From an uncultured Eubacteriales bacterium (lineage in GTDB: Bacteria; Bacillota; Clostridia; Peptostreptococcales; Anaerovoracaceae), in contig CADCOV010000071.1 of assembly GCA_902803185.1 (NCBI GenBank), forward strand, positions 1-5,740: a DNA stretch of 5,740 bases. Reading direction: 5' to 3'. Position numbers and translations under genes: made by a program. Shown here piece after piece: positions 1 through 5,700 of the stretch (positions within the stretch are counted from its first letter, which is position 1; every line of letters begins with the position of its first letter). The notes under the pieces are model-generated. The model saw only the letters and a list, made by a program, of their open reading frames with translations. It was not told where the DNA came from and did no database searches.

Positions 1-236
1 GGATTCGCCGCGCAGAGGTTCATGGTGTAGCTGCCGTGGGCCACCAGGGGGCCGAAGCCCTCCTCCGCCAGCAAATGGTTCAGCGCCGCCGCGTCTTCCG
101 CCGCCACGTCCTTCGTCTTCCCGCCCCGGGGATTCCGGGTGAACCAGGCGAAGGTGCTGCCGCCGAAGGCCAGCATCGTCTTTCCCATGGCCTCATAGCC
201 CTTCGTCACCGACAGGTGACAGCCGATGTAGATCAT
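1..236 (-). CDS. nfo: Endonuclease IV (AP endonuclease), N-terminal 78 codons, cut by window edge
   Basis: Endonuclease IV is a zinc-dependent enzyme that cuts DNA 5' of abasic sites in base excision repair in the cytoplasm. Only the N-terminus is present: the ATG lies at 234-236 and the reading frame is open to base 1. The translation shows the family's start, IGCHLS (residues 4-9, compare GAHVS in E. coli Nfo), then FTRNPRGGK (32-40), typical of Gram-positive members, and HGSYTMNL (67-74). By family knowledge H67 corresponds to a zinc-ligand histidine (H69 in E. coli). The start is supported by AAGGAG (243-248), six bases upstream, and by alignment to the family N-terminus. The gene is divergent from the dipeptidase. 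The rest of the TIM barrel and the other metal ligands lie outside the window, so intactness cannot be judged. Confidence 0.9.
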   Translation of the reverse strand, partial: MIYIGCHLSVTKGYEAMGKTMLAFGGSTFAWFTRNPRGGKTKDVAAEDAAALNHLLAEEGFGPLVAHGSYTMNLCAAN

Positions 237-272
237 CTCGTTCTCCTTCTCGCGCCTGCCGGCGCTGCCTTT

Positions 273-281
273 ATTGTATCA
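273..281 (-). promoter_or_regulatory. Extended -10 promoter for nfo
   Basis: On the minus strand the sequence reads TGATACAAT, an extended -10 element (TGn plus TACAAT, 5/6 to consensus). It lies about 25 bases before the nfo ribosome binding site. No good -35 is seen at 16-18 bp, as expected for an extended -10 promoter. It would fire away from the dipeptidase promoter, within the same 135-bp intergenic region. Confidence 0.55.
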
Positions 282-311
282 TCCTCCGGCCTTTTCCGCC
301 ACTCTCAAGCC

Positions 312-340
312 TTGACAATCCCGCCTGCCGGGGATACGAT
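312..340 (+). promoter_or_regulatory. Sigma-A type promoter for the dipeptidase gene
   Basis: TTGACA (312-317) is a perfect -35 box. It is followed after exactly 17 bp by TACGAT (335-340), a -10 box matching TATAAT at 4 of 6 positions including the key first, second and last bases. Transcription would start near 347, leaving a short leader of about 25 nt with the ribosome binding site GGGAGG at 359-364. No operator or riboswitch is visible, so expression may be constitutive. Confidence 0.75.
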
Positions 341-371
341 GAAGGCAGCGAACTGAAAGGGAGGAACTACC

Positions 372-1301
372 ATGGTAAATATCTTTGATCTTCACGCGGA
401 TCTCGCGCTCACACTCAGAAAATACAAGCAGCCGGGCCGGCAGGCCTATTTCAGGAACGTCTCGCTGCCGGACTGGCAGAAGGGCGGCGTGGGCTGGACC
501 GCCGTGGCCAGCTTCTTCGAGGGCGACGAAGACTGGGACTACATGCAGGAGACCGTCCGTATGGCCAGACAGGACATCGAGGAGTCCGGTCTCAAGCAGA
601 TCCTGACGAAGGAGGACCTCTGCGAGGACGATCCGTGCACCACGCTGCTCATGACCATCGAGGGCATGTGCGGCATCCGCAAGGACCCGGTCCAGTCCAT
701 CGACTGGCTGTACGACATGGGAAACCGCATCGGTTCCCTTTGCTGGAACGATGAGAACGCCCTGGCCACCGGCAACTCCGGCGATCCGGGCAGGGGCCTG
801 ACCGAGATGGGCAGGACCGTCATCAAGGAGATGAACCGCCTGCACATGATCGTGGACATCTCCCACGCCAACGAGCACACCTTCTGGGACATCCTGGACG
901 CCTCTGAGCAGCCGATCATCGCCACCCACTCCAACGCCAAGAAGCTCTGCTTCGTGGAGCGGAACCTGACCAACCAGCAGATCAAAGCCCTGGCCGCCAA
1001 GGGCGGCCTCATCGGCATGAACGCCTGCTGCGTCTTCATCGACGAGGACCCGGCGAAGCGCACCGCCAAGCGGCTCGCCGAGCACGCCGCCTACATCGCG
1101 GACCTGGTGGGCGTGGAGCATGTGGCCTGCGGCTTCGACTTCGGCGCCTACTACGAGAAGGAAGACGACGGCACCGAGATGTGGGGACCGCTGGGCGTCC
1201 CGAAATTCATCGAGGGACTCAGGGCCTGCGGCTTCAGCGAGGACGAGGTCCTGGACATCGCCCACAGGAACGTGATCCGCTTCCTGCGGCAGCATATGTA
1301 G
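372..1301 (+). CDS. Membrane dipeptidase-type peptidase, family M19 (renal dipeptidase-like)
   Basis: A 309-residue member of the M19 dipeptidases, which use a two-zinc site in a TIM barrel to hydrolyse dipeptides, often with a D- or dehydro-residue at the C-terminal position. Ligands can be assigned by motif: H8 and D10 in DLHADL, E97 in MTIEGM (bridging glutamate), H165 in DISH and H186 in ATHSN. R197 in VERNLT and D256 in CGFDFGAYY match the conserved substrate-binding arginine and the Asp of the SDFDG-like motif. The length is normal for bacterial members, and there is no signal peptide or membrane segment, so it is probably cytoplasmic. The ATG has GGGAGG seven bases upstream. The GFDFG variant of the usual GSDFDG motif could tune specificity. 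Substrate is not predictable: peptide salvage or turnover of wall-derived dipeptides are both possible. No frameshift or truncation is seen. Confidence 0.93.
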   Translation: MVNIFDLHADLALTLRKYKQPGRQAYFRNVSLPDWQKGGVGWTAVASFFEGDEDWDYMQETVRMARQDIEESGLKQILTKEDLCEDDPCTTLLMTIEGMCGIRKDPVQSIDWLYDMGNRIGSLCWNDENALATGNSGDPGRGLTEMGRTVIKEMNRLHMIVDISHANEHTFWDILDASEQPIIATHSNAKKLCFVERNLTNQQIKALAAKGGLIGMNACCVFIDEDPAKRTAKRLAEHAAYIADLVGVEHVACGFDFGAYYEKEDDGTEMWGPLGVPKFIEGLRACGFSEDEVLDIAHRNVIRFLRQHM

Positions 1302-1313
1302 CTGACACCCTAT

Positions 1314-1346
1314 GCGGCTTCGGGGAAGGCCCGGAGCCGCTTTTTT
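1314..1346 (+). terminator. Strong intrinsic terminator after the dipeptidase gene
   Basis: The bases 1314-1324 (GCGGCTTCGGG) pair with 1330-1340 (CCCGGAGCCGC) to give an 11-bp stem with one G-U pair and a GAAGG loop. Six T residues follow immediately (1341-1346). It lies 12 bases after the dipeptidase stop. It ends only four bases before the AAAGGAG of the next gene, so it also acts as a barrier in front of the hydrolase. Confidence 0.88.
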
Positions 1347-1366
1347 CATCAAAGGAGACATCCCCC

Positions 1367-2308
1367 ATGCGCAAACTCGCGGCCGCCACAGCATTGCTCG
1401 CGCCTGCGGCAGCTTCCGTCGGCACCCTCTACGCCACCTACCGCTACGCCTTCCACTCCCCGAACAACCGGCAGAACGACGACCACGCGGTCGCCCACAC
1501 CTCCCAGATGGATCCCCTCAGCGACAGGATCCATGGGATGATCGACGCCGCCCAGGCCATCCCTTACGAGTCGGTCTGGATCACCTGCCGGGACGGCCTG
1601 CAGCTCCACGCCCGCTACTACCACAGCCGGGACGGCGCGCCCCTCAACATCTGCTTCCACGGCTACCGGGGCACCCCGCGCCGGGACTTCAGCGGCGGCA
1701 TCCAGATCATGCTGAAGGCGGGGCAGAACGTTTTGATGGTGGAACAGCGGGCCCACTGCGAAAGCGAAGGGAGCACCATCACCTTCGGCGTCAAAGAGCG
1801 CTACGACTGCCTGGACTGGATCCACTACGCCTTAGGTCGCTTCGGCCGGGGCACGAAGATCCTCCTCGTCGGCATCTCCATGGGTGCCTCCACCGTCCTG
1901 ATGGCCGCCGGCCTCCCGCTCCCGCCGGAGATCAAAGGCATCATCGCGGACTGCCCGTACACCTCGCCGGAGGCGATCATCCGCAAGGTCGTCGGCGGCA
2001 AGAGGCGGCCGACGGAACTCTCCTACCGGGTCACCGCTCTCGCCGCCCGTCTCTTCGGCGGCTTTGACCTCACCGCCGCCTCCCCGCTCGAGGCCGTGAC
2101 GAAGACGAAGCTCCCGATCCTCCTGATCCACGGGGAAGAGGACCGGTTCGTTCCATGCACCATGAGCAAGGAACTCTATGCCGCAGCCCCGGACCACATC
2201 CGGCTGGAGCTCTTCCCGGGCGCCGGCCACGGCCTGAGCTACCTGGTGGACCAGGAACGCTACGAGCGGGTGGTGCGGGAATTCCAGAAGCAGGTGCTGG
2301 GAGAGTGA
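1367..2308 (+). CDS. Membrane-anchored alpha/beta hydrolase (serine hydrolase)
   Basis: A 313-residue alpha/beta-hydrolase-fold protein. An N-terminal hydrophobic stretch (about residues 4-25, after MRK) reads as an uncleaved anchor or signal segment, placing the catalytic domain outside the membrane. The fold markers are in order: FHGYRG (97-102, oxyanion-hole strand/turn), GISMGAS (169-175, nucleophile elbow with S171), HGEEDRFVP (255-263, acid D259) and GAGHG (285-289, H288). The triad is therefore complete. The layout resembles the anchored YqkD/BAAT-like hydrolases common in Bacillota, acting on esters, amides or acyl groups; the true substrate cannot be named. The start at 1367 is chosen because AAAGGAG (1351-1357) precedes it by nine bases and because the frame upstream runs through the terminator and the dipeptidase gene. 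No separate promoter is obvious, so read-through from the dipeptidase transcript is likely. It converges on the surface-protein gene. Confidence 0.88.
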   Translation: MRKLAAATALLAPAAASVGTLYATYRYAFHSPNNRQNDDHAVAHTSQMDPLSDRIHGMIDAAQAIPYESVWITCRDGLQLHARYYHSRDGAPLNICFHGYRGTPRRDFSGGIQIMLKAGQNVLMVEQRAHCESEGSTITFGVKERYDCLDWIHYALGRFGRGTKILLVGISMGASTVLMAAGLPLPPEIKGIIADCPYTSPEAIIRKVVGGKRRPTELSYRVTALAARLFGGFDLTAASPLEAVTKTKLPILLIHGEEDRFVPCTMSKELYAAAPDHIRLELFPGAGHGLSYLVDQERYERVVREFQKQVLGE

Positions 2309-2329
2309 AACAAACGATATCGAACCGTG

Positions 2330-2359
2330 AAAAAAGCCGATCCGCAAAGGATCGGCTTT
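2330..2359. terminator. Bidirectional terminator between convergent genes
   Basis: GCCGATCC (2336-2343) and GGATCGGC (2349-2356) form a perfect stem. AAA/TTT pairs extend it to 11 bp around a five-base loop. On the minus strand it is followed by six T residues (complement of 2330-2335), which makes it a good terminator for the surface-protein gene, 18 bases past its stop. On the plus strand only TTT follows, so it is a weaker terminator for the hydrolase gene. Confidence 0.85.
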
Positions 2360-2377
2360 CGTATGCCTTGAAACACT

Positions 2378-5305
2378 TTATCTCCGGCGCCTTACCGCTC
2401 TCGCAATGCCGAGTCCGGACAGCGCCAGCACGGACGCTGCCAGGAGGAGCGTCCAGGCGGTCAGGCCGCTGTGGTCGCCGGTGTCCGCCGGCTTGTCATC
2501 CTTCGGCACGGCGTCGTCCTTCGACTTGTCGTCCGGCGTCACCGGCTTGTCCCCGTCATCCGCCGGCGCCTTTGCCTCTGCGATGGTGAAGGCCGCCTCC
2601 GCGCTGCCGTCCTCGAACCGGGCGGTCAGGGTGTGCTCGCCTGCTGCAAGGGTCTCCAGATAGGAGGCCTTGAGGCCCAGGACCAGGCTGCCCTTTGCTT
2701 TGGTGTACGCGTCCTCGGAGACCGCTTTGCCGTCGATCTCGAGGGCTTTGAAGAGGCCGAAGGTCTCCTCGTCTTCCGCGGAACGTTTGATGATGAACTC
2801 TGCGCCCCCGGCCGAGCCTTTTGTCCAGGTCTGTCCGCCGCCCTTCACGACCGTATAGGCCGCCTCTTCCGGCTCCTCTTCGGTCACCGGGAAGTAGTAG
2901 TACAGTGCCACGATGCCCTCGTCCCCGTAGTATCCGCAGTCCAGCCCGTAATGCGGTCCCTCTTCATCCTCCGATTCTTCGACTTCCGTGCCGTTGATCG
3001 TGGCCGTCCCCACAAAGACCTCGTCGTCCCACTCATTCAGTTCCGTGGCGAACACGCTGTTAACCGTGTCCTTGAGCTCGATGCCGACCGTCAGGTCATA
3101 CTGGCCCGTCATGGACGCCTTTTCCGTACTCTCGTAATCCGGGCCAGAGACGTATTGATAGGCAATGCGGTACGGCGCATCCTCGGCGACCGTGGCCTCC
3201 GGGATCCTTTCCCCGAAGGACGGCACAGCAAAGGCCACATCGATGTGGTCGACGTAGAGCAGCCACTTCGCGTACATGGTCACATCCCCGGTCGCCTTGA
3301 CGTCCTCCCAGGCCGTGCCGTTCCCGTCGTTCCTGTCGTACCAGCCCTTCAGCTTGTACTTGACGCCGTCGGCTTCGACCAGCTCAGGGATCTCAGGCGG
3401 TTCCTCCGCGAACAGCGAAGCGCCTTTTTTGACCATCATCGGCTCCGGCGTCTCCGCTTTGCCGTACGTGACAAAGGCCACTTCCACCTCCGGGGCATCT
3501 CCGATCTGGATCTCATAGGTCACGCGGATCACGGCCATCCCCTCTTCATAGGAGACCTCCGGCCCCTTGAAAGGCTTCGCCCCGTTCAGGGTCAGCTGCA
3601 GATCCTCCGGAATGGTGTGCCCTGCGGTCTCGAGGGTCACATCCAGATAGTAGACGCTGTCATCCTGGAGCGCCGCATCCTCCGTATCCCACGCGGCCTC
3701 TGTGACGACCCATGGATCGCCCTTCGCGTCGATGTATTCACTGCCGCCGAAGAATGCCTTCACCTCCGCCGGCGCCTTGTCCAGGGCATCGCCTGCTTCC
3801 GGTGCGGAGATCTCGATGTCCGCATCCTCCATTTCCGGCGCCGGTGCCAGGGCCTTGAGGCGGGCGATCAGCGTATCAAAGTGATGCGAGTAGGTCATGC
3901 CGCCGGCCCCAACGCCCACGTAAATGCCCGGGCTGAGGATCCCCAGCGCATCCCCTGCCGGATCACCGGTCAGTTCGTACTCTTTGTCTACAACGAAAGG
4001 CCCGACCAGCTTGAGGACCGCATAAAGATCCGACTCCGAAAGGTCGAGCTGCCCGCCGGAGGCGCCTGTCAGGAAGGCACGCAGCCCCTTTGCCGCCCCG
4101 TAATAGTGCGGCAGCGCGTCCTCCGTACCGTCCAGCTTCACCGCTTCCACCAGGTGCTCGATGGCAGGCCACGCCTCCGTGACGTTTTCCATCACATAAT
4201 CGGCCAGACCCGTCAGTCCGCCGCCCATGATCGCGCCGATCAGGTTGGTCAGGGCTTCCTGGTAGGAATAGGTGAGCGCGACCTCCTCGCCCTCGTAGGT
4301 AAAACTGTCCGCGTTTTCTCCGGAGTACTCCTCTCTGGTCGGCACTCTGCCTGCAAGGTAATCCACGATCCTGAGTTCCGTCTCTTCCGAATCCGGCACA
4401 TAGTCCGAAACGGCCTCACTGCCGAGCCGGGTGAGCTCCTCCTGGATGTTTTGATCGGTCTCCTCCGTCTTCAGTTCGTAGACCTTGCCGTAGCGGGTCA
4501 TGCCCCACATCGGGATCTTCGTCACGATGTCGTCCCGGCAGAGATAATTGTGGATATATCCATAGTCTCCCGCCACGGCGGCCTCATCCACCGTCGCAGG
4601 CGATTCGAAGGTATAGGCGTACACGGTCCTGCGGCTGTCGCCGAGCCTTTTGGCGATCAGGTTGGTCAAAGCGCCGCCGCGGCTTTGTCCCATGACCCAG
4701 AAGACCGCATTCTCATCTCCGAGGGCTTTGATGTCGTCGATCACCTTGTCCGCAGCCCGGGCGAAGGCGAAATGCTCTCCGGACGCACTGTCCCCGCCGT
4801 TCACCGTGAAGTTCTGCCGCCATCCCTGCACCTTCACCGCGGTGTCCTCGCTGTAGCTTTCGATCACGACAGCAACGAGGGTGCGCCCGCCGTCCAGGGT
4901 CTTCGTGCCGCAGGTATAGTTGCAGGTCTCCGGATCCGTCACGGCCGCACCTGCATAGGTGACGCCGCTGAATCCGAGGTCCTCAAGGAAACCTCCTCCA
5001 CCTGCGCTCGCCGCTGCCGCAGCGGTCAGCTGCATGGACACCAGCGCGAGGCTGTCGTTCGCCACCGCCGCATCCTCATCGAACCAGCTGTCCGAAAAAT
5101 AGTAGCTGTCCTTGAGCTCGGCGCTCTCCTTATTGAAGGTGGACTGCTCCACACATGTCCCAAAATAGTACCCGTCGCTTCCGGCCGCCCAAACGGCGCC
5201 GCTGAAGCTGCCGGCTGTCAAAACAAAGGCTACGGCCAACGCCAGTATGCCCCTGATCGCCGGATGACGGCCTGTCTTCTTCTCTCGGCATGCTTTTGAT
5301 TTCAT
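2378..5305 (-). CDS. Secreted, sortase-anchored multidomain protein with class-3 lipase-like domain
   Basis: A 975-residue cell-surface protein. Residues 1-40 are a signal peptide: a long basic n-region, a hydrophobic core from about 19 to 38, and a likely cut after AVWA. Residues about 45-490 form an alpha/beta hydrolase related to class 3 lipases and to a recurrent family of secreted clostridial proteins. GQSRGG (206-211) is the nucleophile elbow with S208; CRDDIVTKIP (256-265) offers D259 (or D258) as acid; SHHFDT (473-478) offers H474 or H475. Residues 495-603 and 685-808 look like two divergent copies of a beta-sandwich module. Between them lies one Listeria-Bacteroides/InlB B-type repeat (605-681, with GWYDR and VTMYAKW). 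Residues 816-911 resemble the beta module found next to clostridial wall anchors (ASYLETLAAGEHTLTARF). A D/K/P-rich spacer (914-938) leads to PADTGD (939-944), a hydrophobic segment and RRRR: a sortase signal of the TGD type lacking the usual Leu of LPXTG. Lipid or ester hydrolysis at the wall is inferred; the substrate is unknown. Confidence 0.85.
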   Translation of the reverse strand: MKSKACREKKTGRHPAIRGILALAVAFVLTAGSFSGAVWAAGSDGYYFGTCVEQSTFNKESAELKDSYYFSDSWFDEDAAVANDSLALVSMQLTAAAAASAGGGGFLEDLGFSGVTYAGAAVTDPETCNYTCGTKTLDGGRTLVAVVIESYSEDTAVKVQGWRQNFTVNGGDSASGEHFAFARAADKVIDDIKALGDENAVFWVMGQSRGGALTNLIAKRLGDSRRTVYAYTFESPATVDEAAVAGDYGYIHNYLCRDDIVTKIPMWGMTRYGKVYELKTEETDQNIQEELTRLGSEAVSDYVPDSEETELRIVDYLAGRVPTREEYSGENADSFTYEGEEVALTYSYQEALTNLIGAIMGGGLTGLADYVMENVTEAWPAIEHLVEAVKLDGTEDALPHYYGAAKGLRAFLTGASGGQLDLSESDLYAVLKLVGPFVVDKEYELTGDPAGDALGILSPGIYVGVGAGGMTYSHHFDTLIARLKALAPAPEMEDADIEISAPEAGDALDKAPAEVKAFFGGSEYIDAKGDPWVVTEAAWDTEDAALQDDSVYYLDVTLETAGHTIPEDLQLTLNGAKPFKGPEVSYEEGMAVIRVTYEIQIGDAPEVEVAFVTYGKAETPEPMMVKKGASLFAEEPPEIPELVEADGVKYKLKGWYDRNDGNGTAWEDVKATGDVTMYAKWLLYVDHIDVAFAVPSFGERIPEATVAEDAPYRIAYQYVSGPDYESTEKASMTGQYDLTVGIELKDTVNSVFATELNEWDDEVFVGTATINGTEVEESEDEEGPHYGLDCGYYGDEGIVALYYYFPVTEEEPEEAAYTVVKGGGQTWTKGSAGGAEFIIKRSAEDEETFGLFKALEIDGKAVSEDAYTKAKGSLVLGLKASYLETLAAGEHTLTARFEDGSAEAAFTIAEAKAPADDGDKPVTPDDKSKDDAVPKDDKPADTGDHSGLTAWTLLLAASVLALSGLGIARAVRRRR

Positions 5306-5307
5306 AG

Positions 5308-5316
5308 GATCACCTC
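5308..5316 (-). promoter_or_regulatory. Very strong ribosome binding site of the surface-protein gene
   Basis: The minus strand reads GAGGTGATC immediately before CT-ATG. This is a nine-base perfect complement to the 16S rRNA 3' end (GATCACCTC), well beyond the usual five or six bases. It fixes the start at 5305 and suggests high translation. Confidence 0.8.
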
Positions 5317-5346
5317 ATATGTTGTCTTCTGCCGGCGGGACTGCCT

Positions 5347-5371
5347 GGTGGCCGCCCGCTGCCACCTTTTT
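5347..5371. other. Possible hairpin in the surface-protein leader
   Basis: GGTGGC (5347-5352) and GCCACC (5361-5366) can form a six-bp stem with an eight-base loop, inside the 5' leader of the surface-protein mRNA (minus strand). On the plus strand five T residues follow, so it could be a weak terminator for transcription entering from the left. The stem is short and neither role is certain. Confidence 0.3.
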
Positions 5372-5375
5372 GTAT

Positions 5376-5404
5376 AGTATAACATAAATGATCCGCTATG
5401 GCAT
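5376..5404 (-). promoter_or_regulatory. Promoter of the surface-protein gene
   Basis: The minus strand has TGTTATACT (5376-5384): a TATACT -10 box (5/6) with the TGn extension. Seventeen bases upstream is ATGCCA (5399-5404), matching TTGACA at 4 of 6 positions. The local AT-rich stretch stands out from the GC-rich surroundings. The transcript would start near 5369, giving a leader of about 60 nt. The TGCCCA repeat array begins about 85 bp upstream of the -35 box. Confidence 0.7.
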
Positions 5405-5489
5405 CAAAGCCCCGGGCCTGTTCGGGCACTCGCTTGCGGACTTTCGTGTTGGGATCGCCGGGCTGATGTCACTGGCGGGAGCCCGTCTT
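5405..5489. other. Intergenic stretch without a recognised feature
   Basis: Between the -35 box of the surface-protein promoter and the first repeat half-site there is no convincing gene, RNA or regulatory motif. Together with the repeat array it makes a region of more than 330 bases (5405 to the window end) with no supported coding sequence. Confidence 0.5.
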
Positions 5490-5492
5490 CCA

Positions 5493-5554
5493 TGGGCAAA
5501 GCGGCCAGAGCGGCGTTTGCCCATGGGCAAACCGTCAGAAGATGGCAATGCCCA
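5493..5554. repeat. Mirror-symmetric 62-bp module, copy 1
   Basis: The order is TGGGCA (5493), 19 bp, TGCCCA (5518) abutting TGGGCA (5524), 19 bp, TGCCCA (5549). The centre is an 18-bp perfect palindrome, GTTTGCCCATGGGCAAAC (5515-5532). The left arm differs from the later copies at about half of the bases between its hexamers, yet keeps the 19-bp gap exactly. The left pair can form an 8-bp stem (5493-5500 with 5516-5523). Confidence 0.75.
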
Positions 5555-5596
5555 GTAAGATGGACCCTCTGAAGGGCCTTTGGTGCTCATTTCCGT

Positions 5597-5658
5597 TGGG
5601 CAAAGAGCCTTAAGCAGCCTTTGCCCATGGGCAGACGGACATGAGACGGCATTGCCCA
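5597..5658. repeat. Mirror-symmetric 62-bp module, copy 2
   Basis: Same order and spacing as copy 1, shifted by 104: TGGGCA 5597, TGCCCA 5622, TGGGCA 5628, TGCCCA 5653. The left pair extends to a 9-bp stem, TGGGCAAAG (5597-5605) with CTTTGCCCA (5619-5627), and a 13-base loop containing CTTAAG. The right pair keeps only about 6-7 bp. Confidence 0.75.
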
Positions 5659-5700
5659 GTGAGTTGGGGCTTCTGAAGGGCCTCTGGGGCTCATTTCCGT

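Noticed and set aside
36..356. Plus-strand open frame of 106 codons over the left edge
   Set aside because: It is antisense to the nfo N-terminus, which has clear family motifs and a ribosome binding site, and it runs through both divergent promoters.
1181..1366. Longer upstream start for the alpha/beta hydrolase
   Set aside because: The extension overlaps the dipeptidase gene and the terminator hairpin, whereas the ATG at 1367 has a good ribosome binding site and begins with a plausible membrane anchor.
279..1394. Minus-strand open frame of 371 codons antisense to the dipeptidase gene
   Set aside because: It covers the divergent promoter, the terminator and the dipeptidase gene, and its translation looks like a GC-bias shadow. 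The M19 motifs on the plus strand are clear.
1312..2067. Alternative plus-strand frame of 251 codons inside the hydrolase gene
   Set aside because: It is an Arg/Pro-rich shadow frame starting in the terminator stem, without a ribosome binding site or domain.
2471..5299. Plus-strand open frame of 942 codons lying fully antisense to the surface-protein gene
   Set aside because: It is Arg/His/Leu/Val-rich with no recognisable domain, no ribosome binding site and no signal peptide. GC-rich codon use on the minus strand leaves few stops in the antisense frame. The minus-strand protein has coherent domains from signal peptide to sorting signal.
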